A stretch of DNA of 64,000 bases from Lishizhenia tianjinensis (GCF_900116425.1 NZ_FPAS01000002.1:390537-454536); one strand, 5' to 3'. Shown: positions 1 to 8,328, numbered from the stretch's first letter. Numbers and translations: made by a program. Notes: generated from the letters alone by a model not told the origin.

Positions 1-85
1 CAGAAACTTCATGATCTGCTTTTAACAACATTCGGAGGAGGTTACTACCTAGTAAACCGTCTCCACCTGTAACTAACACTTTCAT
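1..85 (-). CDS. NAD-dependent epimerase/dehydratase (N-terminus only)
   Basis: Only the first 28 codons lie in the window; the rest runs off the left edge. The reading starts MKVLVTGGDGLLGSN, which is the Rossmann nucleotide-binding turn (GxxGxxG form) of the extended short-chain dehydrogenase family that contains nucleotide-sugar epimerases and dehydratases. Substrate and exact product cannot be told from this piece. A good TANNTTTG promoter box lies 23 bases upstream, so this is probably the first gene of its transcript. Confidence 0.75.
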   Translation of the reverse strand, partial: MKVLVTGGDGLLGSNLLRMLLKADHEVS

Positions 86-107
86 AACTTTGTTTATTGG
101 TATACTG

Positions 108-115
108 CAAAGTTA
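108..115 (-). promoter_or_regulatory. -7 promoter box of the epimerase gene
   Basis: On the minus strand the bases read TAACTTTG, a full match to the Bacteroidota sigma-70 -7 consensus TANNTTTG, 22 bases before the ATG. No clear -33 TTTG was identified. From here to the next gene at 309 I see no further coding signal. Confidence 0.5.
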
Positions 116-308
116 TGTTGAGGTTGAGCTAGAGGAAAACGGGTTTTAGCCAGTGCTGTTGAGGGATTTGCGATTATCACAAATCTATTTTGATTCTATA
201 TAAACTGAGGAGGGGATTGGGGGTTTTCGTAGAAAATAATTTCGAAAAATGTTCTTTTGCGAATTTTCTAGTAAATGATTTAGGTGATTAGGGAAGTTTT
301 CAAAAAAG

Positions 309-1322
309 TTAAGATGACATTATATCGAGTTCAATTTTTTGTCGAACAGACATAATGGTTTGGTCTATTCTATGAAAGAAAATATTTCTCTCTTTTTCGT
401 TACTTTCACTAATGAAACTGGAGTTTGCCAATTGTTTTTCCAGGATGGATTTCGTCTCGTTCACATAAACAGCGTCGTTGGTGTGTAGGAAATTCATCTG
501 GTTGTGCGATAAATATATCCCTTCAATTTCATCAGCTGAATAATAAAATGAGTTATCCGAATTGATGGTGTCGTTTAAGTAAACATCATATTTCGCACCT
601 ATATTTTTGGAATCATCTCTAAATTTCATTTTATAACCGAGTTGACTTTGCGCCTTAATATGGTCAGCCATATTTTTCACATCGTCCATGAGCTTGAGTG
701 CGTAATGAGGGTCTTCAAATAAACGCGCATTAGAATAGTACTGAATTTGACGAATGAAACCTTTGAGGAATTCGGTATCGTAACACTCTTTCGTTGGGAT
801 ATTCACGTACAAATCTAAGATCTCTGCACCTAAATTAAATGCTGTTTCTGTTACGCGTTCATCCGTGTGCAAAGCCTCTCTATACTCCTCTATATGCAAA
901 TGAGTTTTGGCCCAAAAATACAATCGAAATCTACTCAACCTTGGGAAGTTGAGAAGTTGAAAGATGGCCAAATTGTTCGTGGTGAGTATAAAGGAAGGAT
1001 TCGTGCATTGTTTGAGTGTTTTTAGCGCTGTTAACATTCCCTCCAGATATTGCTCTAAACTAAAGTCATAGAGATGTGTTGGGTTGTAGTTAAACATTAC
1101 ATTTGTTTCTCCCATCCCTAAAAGGGCATCTAGGGAGATGCCATAATGGTTGCAAATTTTTTGCACCTCATGGATGGTGAAGGGTGTTTCATTTCTATTT
1201 CTTCTGTATGCAGCATCCATACTTATACAGAGCAGGTCAGAGAGTGCGTTGGGTACAGTGTCTTTTTTACCAAGTTTGTCCTTTACGCAATTCAGGAGCT
1301 TTGTTTGTATATCTAAATCCAT
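309..1322 (-). CDS. XRE/BetR-like helix-turn-helix regulator
   Basis: This 337-residue protein has an N-terminal helix-turn-helix region, about residues 8-65, with the pattern ALSDLLCISMDAAYRR followed by a helix starting FTIHEVQKICNHYG. The remaining 270 residues have no domain I recognise and look like an alpha-helical sensor or oligomerisation region, as in many Flavobacteriia HTH proteins of this size. I chose the internal ATG (MDLDIQTK) over one 12 codons upstream because the longer form would encode an odd peptide across a strong inverted repeat that looks like a promoter operator. The gene stands alone. The ligand and target genes are unknown. Confidence 0.65.
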   Translation of the reverse strand: MDLDIQTKLLNCVKDKLGKKDTVPNALSDLLCISMDAAYRRNRNETPFTIHEVQKICNHYGISLDALLGMGETNVMFNYNPTHLYDFSLEQYLEGMLTALKTLKQCTNPSFILTTNNLAIFQLLNFPRLSRFRLYFWAKTHLHIEEYREALHTDERVTETAFNLGAEILDLYVNIPTKECYDTEFLKGFIRQIQYYSNARLFEDPHYALKLMDDVKNMADHIKAQSQLGYKMKFRDDSKNIGAKYDVYLNDTINSDNSFYYSADEIEGIYLSHNQMNFLHTNDAVYVNETKSILEKQLANSSFISESNEKERNIFFHRIDQTIMSVRQKIELDIMSS

Positions 1323-1338
1323 AGTGTGTTTCTGGTTT

Positions 1339-1392
1339 ATAGGGGGAATATACACCAATGAGCTTCTTTTTACTTTAGGTATTTCCCCCTAT
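1339..1392. promoter_or_regulatory. Inverted repeat upstream of HTH regulator (candidate operator)
   Basis: Two perfect 10-base arms face each other: ATAGGGGGAA at 1339-1348 and TTCCCCCTAT at 1383-1392. Their centres are 44 bases apart, about four helical turns. They lie just upstream of the preferred start of the HTH regulator, where an autoregulatory site would be expected. The G/C block is conspicuous in an AT-rich spacer. Binding by the neighbouring regulator is inference. Confidence 0.5.
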
Positions 1393-1485
1393 TTCAGTTT
1401 GTTTCTTTACAAAAGTGATTAAAAACCTTAATACGGTGTTGAAATTTTAAAAATGTTTGCAAGACTATGTTGTAAGCGTATACAT

Positions 1486-1881
1486 TTATTCGAGGCTTTT
1501 CCATTTTTGAAGGATGCGCACTTTACTTTTCTTTATTAATCGCAAGCTGTAAAGCGCACGTGAAATACCGTAAATTGGCGCAGCTATAGAAAAAGCGATG
1601 GCCATCATGGGTTGATTAGGGATAAAGTTAAACCTAGCGATGAGAAGTGTTATACTCACAAGTAGAAAAAATACAATACTTAATAGCCAAAGAAGTCTTT
1701 TAGCTTTAGTCGTTTCTTTATCGAAAGTAGAGAACTTGTTTGCGTCAAATTCAAATTGATCCAGAAGTAAGAGCCTGCTTTCCTCATCTTTGCCCATCTG
1801 TTGCAGTTGAACTGAAAAAGCTTGCCGGTCAATTATTCCTTTTTTATGTGCTTCTAAGTATTGGTTGAAGAGAGGATACAT
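1486..1881 (-). CDS. Hypothetical small inner-membrane protein
   Basis: A 131-residue protein with a soluble N-terminal half (about residues 1-62, helical and charged) and two hydrophobic segments, about 64-86 and 91-110, followed by a short basic tail. That is the shape of a two-pass inner-membrane protein with a cytoplasmic head. I recognise no family. It lies 19 bases downstream of cutC on the same strand, with no terminator between, so it is probably the last gene of the GH20-cutC transcript. Confidence 0.55.
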   Translation of the reverse strand: MYPLFNQYLEAHKKGIIDRQAFSVQLQQMGKDEESRLLLLDQFEFDANKFSTFDKETTKAKRLLWLLSIVFFLLVSITLLIARFNFIPNQPMMAIAFSIAAPIYGISRALYSLRLIKKSKVRILQKWKSLE

Positions 1882-1900
1882 GTGTTTAAGTTTCTGTTGC

Positions 1901-2593
1901 TTAAAGTTGAGCGAGAATTTCCTTCATTTTTGAAAGGGAAGTCTCCAGGTAATTGGTGGTGTACATGTTTTTACTTTCATCTTTTACCCAATCCGTTGCA
2001 CTAAAGTGGATGGCATGTGGTTGTATGTAGTCGTATAGTTGCTTCACGTTTGTGGTGTTAATTCCACCGCCTATCATGACTTCAATATCCGGATTCGATA
2101 GCATGAGTTCCTTGAGTTGTTCTTTTCCCGCCTCTACATTTGTGCCTCCACCAGAAGTTAAAACTCTTTGAAATCCACAATTGATAATGGATTGAATGTC
2201 TTTCATGTAGGCGCTACTACTATCAACTGCTCTGTGAAAGGTACTCTGCATTCCTTCCGCTGCTTCTAACAAGAGTAGGTTTTTGTTTAGATCAAATCTG
2301 TCCTGTGAATTCATTACGCCAAAAACAACGCCTTTTGCACCCAAACTTTTGGCGAGCAATATGTCTTGCTGCATAACTTGAATCTCTTCAGAACTGTAGT
2401 TAAAATTACCCACTCTAGGTCGTATTAAAACATGACATTCAGCATCTACGTTTTCAACGGTAGCGGCAATCGTACCTGGGGAGGGCGTAGTGCCTCCTTG
2501 CTCTAAGTTGGCACACAATTCAACCCTTTTAAAAGGATGATGATTGCTTTTTAAAGCTGAGCTATAACTGGCTGCGCATAATTCTAATTCCAT
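1901..2593 (-). CDS. cutC: CutC family protein
   Basis: The 230 residues form a TIM-barrel protein of the CutC family. The start MELELCAASYSSAL, the stretch CHVLIRPRVGNFNYS, the HRAVDSS segment and the RVLTSGGGTNV turn are all family hallmarks, and the length fits. CutC was named for copper homeostasis in E. coli, but its enzymatic role is unsettled. The start overlaps the last 10 bases of the upstream hexosaminidase gene, so the two are translationally linked. That pairing might point to a role in sugar use rather than copper, which is inference. Confidence 0.88.
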   Translation of the reverse strand: MELELCAASYSSALKSNHHPFKRVELCANLEQGGTTPSPGTIAATVENVDAECHVLIRPRVGNFNYSSEEIQVMQQDILLAKSLGAKGVVFGVMNSQDRFDLNKNLLLLEAAEGMQSTFHRAVDSSSAYMKDIQSIINCGFQRVLTSGGGTNVEAGKEQLKELMLSNPDIEVMIGGGINTTNVKQLYDYIQPHAIHFSATDWVKDESKNMYTTNYLETSLSKMKEILAQL

Positions 2594-4845
2594 GTGATTA
2601 TTATTTCGTCAATGAAAGTCCAAGGGTTTTGACCTGCTCCCTCATTTCCCTGTGGTATTTTGTCTTTGGGTGCAATTACAAGTTTAATATATCTGTAGTT
2701 GTTTGCTAAAGGAATTTCGCTGATTTCTTTGTGTATTGCTCTAGATTCTACTTCCTCAAATGCGTTTTTATCATTCGCCCCAAAAACAGAGATATGTTCA
2801 GGTAGGTAAATCCAACTGCCTTCTGCTTTTAAACAACTCAACTCAAGTTGCGTAAGTTCTCGTTGTTCTAGTAAATCGAAAATTACGGTAATGGTATCTC
2901 CACTAAAGCCTAGCCAGTCAGAACCGTTCCAAGGTCTACGACCATAAACGCCATTCACCAAGGTAAAGCTTCCTCCATTGTTAAATTTAGGGTGGGGTGG
3001 AGTGAGGCTGTCGATTTTACATCCTGTACTCTGACTCAAATAAAGGGTTATTTCTTTCTTCCTATCTTCCATTCCTTCTGCAAAAGAGGATAAGTATATG
3101 GTGTCTTGTACTTTGTGCTCGGGCAAATGAAGTTGAAAGTCTGTTTTAGAACTGGTACTAATGTTTCTGAAATTTGTAATGGTTGGTAAGAGTGGATTTT
3201 GATTTTCTACATGCACAGCTACTGTTCCCATGGAATCAGAAGAAAGCACAAAGTTGGCATCTGCAATAGCTTTGGAGTAGTTGATGTTTTGGGTATCTAA
3301 ATAAGGCAGTTGATAGAAGAGTACCTTGTGCAGGAAATCCTCATAACTTGGCGCGTTCTTGTTCCATACTTTTTCTGCTAAGGCCAAAGCTCTGGGGTAG
3401 GTCATGTACATTAAATGATCAAAATCAGCAATATATTCTGTCCACAAATTGGCTTGTCCACCCAAAATATATGCGTGGTATTGCGTGTCTAAGTCTTGTG
3501 GAATTGGGGTGAATTGATAAACTTTCTCTAAAGGTAAATACCCACCTATAGCCAAAGGTTCGTTGGGGTTGTCAGATTGGTAATAATCAAAATAGCAATA
3601 GGTGGTGGGCGACATCACAACGGGATGTTTTTGTTCCGCCGCTTGTTTCCCTCCTTGCATGCCTCTCCAGCTCATTACGGCGCAATTATCTGGCAAGCCA
3701 CTTTCTATAATTTCATCCCACCCAATTAGCGTTTTGTTGTGTTTTTTAAGGTGAGCATTCATTTCCTTAAGTATATAGCCCTGAACTTCATGTTCGTTGT
3801 GGAGGTGGTGCTTTTTTATGGTTTTCTGACAATGTTTGCAGTGCTCTCTTTGTATGCTCGGAGCTTCGTCACCACCAATGTGAAAGTAGTTGGAAGGGAA
3901 CAATGGAGCCACTTCTTCTATTACATCCTTTAAAAAGTTAAGACTTTGTTTTTTAGAACAGAAAACTTCATTGAAAATACCCCATGTTGAAGCTACCGGT
4001 AATTGTTCTTGGGAACATCCTAATTCTGGAAAAGCGGCAAGGGCGGCTCTGGCGTGACCGGGCATTTCAATTTCTGGAATTACTTCTATGTGGAGCTTTG
4101 CAGCGTACGCAACAATTTCCTGTACTTGTTTTTGGGTGTAATATCCACCGTAACGTTGCTTTTCATAGCCCTTTTCAAATTCGTTGAAATGACCAATTTT
4201 AGTACTGTCTCTGTAGGCTCCAACTGAAGTAAGCTCAGGGTATTTCTTTAGCTCAATTCTCCACCCTTGATCATCGGTTAAATGCCAATGAAATTTATTG
4301 AATTTGTAGTAGGCCATGGTGTTTAGAAAGCGCTTTATTTCTTGTGTGCTAAAGAAGTGACGACTACAATCTAAGTGCAAACCTCTCCATTCAAAATCTG
4401 GGTAATCATTGATGTGGGTAAGCGGGAGGAGGATGTCCTTTTGCGCATTCGTTTTTAAAAGTTGCAATAAACTTTGAAAAGCCATGTAGGCCGATGCTTC
4501 ATTGGTGTAATAAATATGTATGGCTTCCGCTTGAATGTCTAAGGTGTAATTGTCATAATCCAGTTCTTTTTTATCGTATTTAGGATGTAAAAAGAGGTTG
4601 GCATTTATTCTAATTCCCGAGCTAGGTGAATTGCGAAAACGATGAACTTCTAGTCCGTGGCTGTTTGTGTTCAGACTTTCAATCAATCGGTGAGTAGCAG
4701 CATCGTTATAGGTAAATAAAGCTTTGCCAAAATTTACATAGTGTGTCGTATCAACAGTAATGAATTTAGGCTGAGGCAATATCATGTTTTGTGCTTTGAG
4801 AGCAAACACAGCCGATACAATCAAAAGGGATAGCAAAAATCTCAT
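2584..4845 (-). CDS. Beta-N-acetylhexosaminidase (GH20), exported
   Basis: The 753-residue protein starts with a signal peptide (about residues 1-18), followed by a GH20b-type domain to about residue 140 and the GH20 TIM barrel. The barrel carries the motif HIGGDEAP with the catalytic Asp-Glu pair at residues 326-327, plus WHLTDDQGWR and LHLDCSRHF. A C-terminal beta-rich region of about 230 residues resembles the carbohydrate-binding ends of other Bacteroidota hexosaminidases. It should remove terminal N-acetylglucosamine or N-acetylgalactosamine from chitooligosaccharides or glycans, in the periplasm or outside the cell. It has no T9SS tail and no lipobox that I can see. It is the first gene of the cutC transcript. 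Confidence 0.92.
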   Translation of the reverse strand: MRFLLSLLIVSAVFALKAQNMILPQPKFITVDTTHYVNFGKALFTYNDAATHRLIESLNTNSHGLEVHRFRNSPSSGIRINANLFLHPKYDKKELDYDNYTLDIQAEAIHIYYTNEASAYMAFQSLLQLLKTNAQKDILLPLTHINDYPDFEWRGLHLDCSRHFFSTQEIKRFLNTMAYYKFNKFHWHLTDDQGWRIELKKYPELTSVGAYRDSTKIGHFNEFEKGYEKQRYGGYYTQKQVQEIVAYAAKLHIEVIPEIEMPGHARAALAAFPELGCSQEQLPVASTWGIFNEVFCSKKQSLNFLKDVIEEVAPLFPSNYFHIGGDEAPSIQREHCKHCQKTIKKHHLHNEHEVQGYILKEMNAHLKKHNKTLIGWDEIIESGLPDNCAVMSWRGMQGGKQAAEQKHPVVMSPTTYCYFDYYQSDNPNEPLAIGGYLPLEKVYQFTPIPQDLDTQYHAYILGGQANLWTEYIADFDHLMYMTYPRALALAEKVWNKNAPSYEDFLHKVLFYQLPYLDTQNINYSKAIADANFVLSSDSMGTVAVHVENQNPLLPTITNFRNISTSSKTDFQLHLPEHKVQDTIYLSSFAEGMEDRKKEITLYLSQSTGCKIDSLTPPHPKFNNGGSFTLVNGVYGRRPWNGSDWLGFSGDTITVIFDLLEQRELTQLELSCLKAEGSWIYLPEHISVFGANDKNAFEEVESRAIHKEISEIPLANNYRYIKLVIAPKDKIPQGNEGAGQNPWTFIDEIIITWN

Positions 4846-4865
4846 GCCTTAAAAATAAGATTTAT

Positions 4866-5045
4866 TGGGGCTTTCCCCCGATTTATTATCGAGGGTCGCG
4901 CTATCCATTCTACGCTTCAGTAAAAAGTGAAGGCTACCAGCATCTTTTCAATTGGCTTCTTAGGTCGCCATTAAAAGTTGGGTAGACCTATACTTTTTCC
5001 TTGCAGGGTGCCATTTCTATCGCTAAGCCAAGCACCTTTATTGAA
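4866..5045. repeat. Dispersed intergenic element made of small hairpins
   Basis: This spacer holds a chain of short inverted repeats: GGGG/CCCC at 4867-4879, CGAT/ATCG at 4879-4891, GCTTCA with TGAAG near 4914-4932, and TAGGTC/GACCTA at 4961-4966 and 4985-4990. The phrases GGTCGCGCTATCC and TTTCTATCGCTAA resemble, from memory, a palindromic intergenic repeat scattered in many Bacteroidota genomes. No second copy is in this window and no reading frame is convincing. Confidence 0.4.
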
Positions 5046-5056
5046 AACTAAAGGCA

Positions 5057-5089
5057 ACAAAAAAAGCGCATCCTTTCGAATGCGCTTTT
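5057..5089 (-). terminator. Rho-independent terminator of prs-rplY
   Basis: A perfect 10-base stem (5062-5071 with 5080-5089, core GCGCAT/ATGCGC) is followed on the minus strand by a run of T. It lies just after the rplY stop codon. Confidence 0.85.
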
Positions 5090-5107
5090 GTAATCTCGTG
5101 AATTGAA

Positions 5108-5695
5108 TTAAGCTTCTGCTTCTTCTTCATCATCGTCAGCATCTGCAACGGCACCTCTAGCCATTTTAACAGATACAGCAACAGCTGAAGCAGGATCTAA
5201 TACTTTACATCCTGGAATTTCAATTTGTCCAATTCTAATTGCTTGTCCAATTCTTAATGGAGTAATATCTAATTCTACAGTTGCAGGAAGATCTTTTGGT
5301 AAACCTTCAACTTTAACTCTTCTAAATACTTGTTGTAAACGTCCACCGTTTAATACACCTCTAGAACGACCAACTAATGAAACTGGAATACCAACTTTAA
5401 CTGGCTTGTCGTCTACTAATTCTAAGAAATCAACGTGTTGAACTTTATCAGTTACAGGGTGCATTTGCACTTCCTGAATGATACCTCTTTTTGTTGTTCC
5501 ATCGATGTCTAATTCGATTTGGAATACGTCTGGAGAGAAAATAATTTTCTCAATGTCAGTGTGCTTAACTGCAAATGAAGTTTGCTCACCTGTTCCGTAA
5601 AGTACACAAGGTACGTTTCCAGCATTACGAACTGCTTTCGCGTCCTTTTTCCCTACGTTCGCTCTAAGCGAACCGCTCAATTGTACTGTTTTCAT
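5108..5695 (-). CDS. rplY: 50S ribosomal protein L25, CTC form
   Basis: The 195 residues match the long (CTC/TL5) form of L25, which binds 5S rRNA. The N-terminal L25 domain covers about residues 1-90 (LRANVGKKDAKAVR, VPCVLYG, HTDIEKII, VQHVDFLE), the C-terminal beta domain about 95-180, and an acidic tail ends the protein. It follows prs with a 10-base spacer and ends in a strong terminator, so prs and rplY form a two-gene operon, an order that is common in Bacteria. Nothing is unusual. Confidence 0.96.
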   Translation of the reverse strand: MKTVQLSGSLRANVGKKDAKAVRNAGNVPCVLYGTGEQTSFAVKHTDIEKIIFSPDVFQIELDIDGTTKRGIIQEVQMHPVTDKVQHVDFLELVDDKPVKVGIPVSLVGRSRGVLNGGRLQQVFRRVKVEGLPKDLPATVELDITPLRIGQAIRIGQIEIPGCKVLDPASAVAVSVKMARGAVADADDDEEEAEA

Positions 5696-5705
5696 TTTTA
5701 TTTTA

Positions 5706-6641
5706 TTATGAGATTATAAAATGCGAACTAATTGATTGGTTGTTTACCAATCTTCGGATAACATCAGAGAATAAATCTGCAACAGATACTACTCTAATTT
5801 TATCACTTTGTTGTTTCAATGGAATTGTATCAGTAACGATCAATTCTGTAATTTTTGATTCTTTAATTCTGTCGTAAGCTGGTCCAGAAAGTACTGCGTG
5901 TGTACAGAAAGCACGTACGCTTTTCGCTCCTTTTTCCATGAATAAGTCAGCGGCTTTTGTTAAAGTTCCTGCCGTATCACACATGTCGTCTACTAAAACA
6001 ACATCCTTACCTGTAACATCACCGATTACGGTCATCGTAGCAACTTCGTTAGCTTTTTGTCTTTGTTTGTGACAAAGCGCTAAACCTACGTCTAATTTCT
6101 TCGCGTAAGAGTTTGCTCGCTTAGCACCTCCAGCATCTGGAGCAGCCATGATCAAGTTTCCTGTGTTTAACTTCTCAATTTCTGGGTAGAAAATAGTAGA
6201 AGCAAATAAGTGGTCTACTGGGAATTCAAAGAAACCTTGAATTTGATCCGCGTGTAAGTCCATTGTAATTAAACGGTCCACACCTGCAGCCATTAACATG
6301 TTAGCAACTAATTTAGCTCCTATAGCAACTCTTGGCTTGTCTTTTCTATCCTGACGAGCAAATCCAAAGTAAGGAATTACTGTAATGATTTTACGCGCAG
6401 AAGCTCTTTTTGCAGCATCTACCATCAACAATAACTCAAATAAGTTATCTGCCGGTGGCATAGTAGATTGTACAATGAACACATCTTGTCCACGTACTGT
6501 TTCTTCAAATGAAGGTTGGAATTCACCATCACTGAATTCTAAAACTTTTACGTTACCTAATGAAACTCCGTAAGACTCAGCGATTTGATTCGCCAAATGT
6601 TCTGAAGCTCTTCCTGCAAATATTTTAACTCCTACTGACAT
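5706..6641 (-). CDS. prs: Ribose-phosphate pyrophosphokinase
   Basis: This 311-residue enzyme makes PRPP from ribose 5-phosphate and ATP for purine, pyrimidine, histidine, tryptophan and NAD synthesis. Visible landmarks are KIFAGRAS at the start, FSDGE, the flexible-loop region PYFGFARQDRK, the divalent-metal site DLHADQIQGFF, and the PRPP-binding loop VVLVDDMCDTAGT. Length is normal for class I enzymes. A full TANNTTTG box lies 21 bases upstream, and rplY follows directly. Confidence 0.97.
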   Translation of the reverse strand: MSVGVKIFAGRASEHLANQIAESYGVSLGNVKVLEFSDGEFQPSFEETVRGQDVFIVQSTMPPADNLFELLLMVDAAKRASARKIITVIPYFGFARQDRKDKPRVAIGAKLVANMLMAAGVDRLITMDLHADQIQGFFEFPVDHLFASTIFYPEIEKLNTGNLIMAAPDAGGAKRANSYAKKLDVGLALCHKQRQKANEVATMTVIGDVTGKDVVLVDDMCDTAGTLTKAADLFMEKGAKSVRAFCTHAVLSGPAYDRIKESKITELIVTDTIPLKQQSDKIRVVSVADLFSDVIRRLVNNQSISSHFIIS

Positions 6642-6662
6642 AGTAATTGAATTTCAAAGCCG

Positions 6663-6670
6663 CAAAGATA
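6663..6670 (-). promoter_or_regulatory. -7 promoter box of prs
   Basis: The minus strand reads TATCTTTG, a full match to TANNTTTG, 21 bases before the prs ATG. The -33 region is weak. Confidence 0.55.
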
Positions 6671-6742
6671 GAGCTAATGTTTTAAACCTGAAAACGAATG
6701 TTGTATTATTTGTGTTAAGAATGGTTTGGTTGTGGTGGAGGT

Positions 6743-6790
6743 GATTCAAAGATTCAAGAATTCAAGGATTCAAATTTGATTGATTTGATG
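6743..6790. repeat. ATTCAANN octamer array
   Basis: Consecutive 8-base units read GATTCAAA, GATTCAAG, AATTCAAG and GATTCAAA, then decay into TTTGATTG and ATTTGATG while the register holds. The array lies between the prs promoter and the terminator of the saccharopine-dehydrogenase-like gene. Similar arrays occur at 27029, 32681 and 40243. Confidence 0.8.
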
Positions 6791-6836
6791 ATTACTCTTG
6801 ATTTGTAGCTGAGCTCCGCTCATTCGTCATAGAAGT

Positions 6837-6872
6837 AAAAAACGGAGGCGGTGAAAACCAACTCCGTTTTTT
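6837..6872 (-). terminator. Terminator of saccharopine-dehydrogenase-like gene
   Basis: Perfect 11-base arms (6837-6847 and 6862-6872, core ACGGAG/CTCCGT) enclose a 14-base loop, with a T-run on the minus strand. It lies 38 bases after the stop codon. Confidence 0.85.
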
Positions 6873-6909
6873 AAGTGTTTCTTGCTCAATACTCACACTG
6901 TATGCTGAC

Positions 6910-8283
6910 CTAGCTCCAGGGCTGGTCGTTAGAGTATAGTCGCGGTGGTGTAATTTTCTTTTCTATGAATTTGATGTCGTGTTCTTCTAGTTCGTCTAAA
7001 ATAGGATCGTAGATTTCTTTGTAAATCGGACGTAGCACACCTTTTCTGGTTATACTGTTGTTGAGCATGAGTTTCGTGCAAATTCCTACAGGGAGTCCAA
7101 CCGTATTACTCATAGAAGTGTAGGTTTGGTTCTCACCTATGTTAACCATTTCTGAGGTTTCTTCATGGAATTCATTATTGAGTACATACACAAACTTGTG
7201 GTACATAACTATCATGTCTTTATCATGGTCTTTTAAGGTCCATTTCTCCTCTAGTATATGTTGAAGGATTTGTGCAGGTGTGGCATTTTTAAGTCCAATT
7301 TTCTTTTTGCAATCAAAAATATCTAGCCAAACCAACTTGTCCCAAAGGGTGTCATCCAAATCAATTTTAAGGTAATGACGTAGTTTCAATTCAACGCTGT
7401 CGTTTTCATTATAGGGTAAAAACGAGTTGATGAAATCTCTGTTGGTCATGTTTTCACTCCCTTCTAAAATGTAAGAATCATCAGTAGCTCCTAATTGAAC
7501 GAAAACATCCCAAGCTCTAGAGAATCCTTTACGACGTAAGGTGCCGCGATAAATAGTAGGGATATCATGTAAACCATATACATCTCTATACGATAAAGAA
7601 TCTCTGTTGGCATAACCTTCAAAGAGTCCGTAACCATCTATGTTAATGATTTCAGTTCTTCTAAACAGTTTGTGGTAGGGGATGTACTTGTATTTGTTCT
7701 CTTGAATGAATTTTGCAGCACCACCTTGTCCGGCCAGTACAACATTTCTTGGGTTCCACGTAAATTTATAGTTCCAAGGGTTGTCATCACTTTCTGGAGC
7801 AACTAAACCTCCACAAAAAGATTCGAAAATGTGCATCTTTCCACCTCTAGCATGAATTTGATCGAGTATACGCATAGCACTCATGTGGTCTATACCTGGG
7901 TCAACCCCTATTTCATTCATGATAATGATACCAGCCTCCTTGGCTTGTTCAGAAAGGGCTTCCATCTCTGGTGAAACGTAAGAGGGGGTAATCAAATCTG
8001 TTGTGTAAGTAATACAATCTTTTGCTATGTCTACATGAAAACGTGCCGGTAACATGCTTATCACGATGTCCGCTTGCTGTATCCAAGGCTTTCTTTCTTC
8101 AGGATCTAAGGCATTAAAGGAAAGGGCTTTTCCGCGTGAACTGCCGTTGATTTTCTTTTCTACGGCTTTAATGTTTTGATCGCAAATATTTAAGAACCAG
8201 TTGTTTTTCTCGGCGTTGTTGAGTAGATAACGTATGAGTGATGAGGAAGAAAGTCCAGCACCGAGAATTAAAATTTGTTTCAT
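6910..8283 (-). CDS. Saccharopine dehydrogenase / reductase family protein
   Basis: The 457-residue protein begins with a Rossmann fold (ILILGAGLSSSSLIRYL) and continues with ADIVISMLPARFH, SYVSPEM, the conserved NEIGVDPGIDHMSAM and FESFCGGLVAPESDDNPWNYKFTWNP. These fit the saccharopine reductase (LYS9-like) branch, which interconverts saccharopine with glutamate plus aminoadipate semialdehyde in lysine degradation or synthesis. No other lysine-saccharopine gene is next to it, so direction and exact substrate remain open. It stands alone, with its own terminator and a perfect inverted repeat 9 bases upstream of the ATG that may be an operator. Confidence 0.88.
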   Translation of the reverse strand: MKQILILGAGLSSSSLIRYLLNNAEKNNWFLNICDQNIKAVEKKINGSSRGKALSFNALDPEERKPWIQQADIVISMLPARFHVDIAKDCITYTTDLITPSYVSPEMEALSEQAKEAGIIIMNEIGVDPGIDHMSAMRILDQIHARGGKMHIFESFCGGLVAPESDDNPWNYKFTWNPRNVVLAGQGGAAKFIQENKYKYIPYHKLFRRTEIINIDGYGLFEGYANRDSLSYRDVYGLHDIPTIYRGTLRRKGFSRAWDVFVQLGATDDSYILEGSENMTNRDFINSFLPYNENDSVELKLRHYLKIDLDDTLWDKLVWLDIFDCKKKIGLKNATPAQILQHILEEKWTLKDHDKDMIVMYHKFVYVLNNEFHEETSEMVNIGENQTYTSMSNTVGLPVGICTKLMLNNSITRKGVLRPIYKEIYDPILDELEEHDIKFIEKKITPPRLYSNDQPWS

Positions 8284-8291
8284 CTTTGTTT

Positions 8292-8328
8292 TATATTTAA
8301 CAGTAATATTCTATAAGTGTTAAATATA
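8292..8328. promoter_or_regulatory. Perfect inverted repeat upstream of saccharopine-dehydrogenase-like gene
   Basis: TATATTTAACA (8292-8302) and TGTTAAATATA (8318-8328) are perfect 11-base arms around a 15-base spacer, starting 9 bases upstream of the ATG. The position suits an operator for repression. The binding protein is unknown. Confidence 0.5.

Noticed and set aside
1150-1422. Plus-strand frame of 90 residues with hydrophobic stretches
   Set aside because: It is antisense to the HTH regulator gene and its promoter; no start signal or family pattern.
6743-6790. CRISPR-like array
   Set aside because: The units are only 8 bases without unique spacers of CRISPR length, and no cas gene is in the window.
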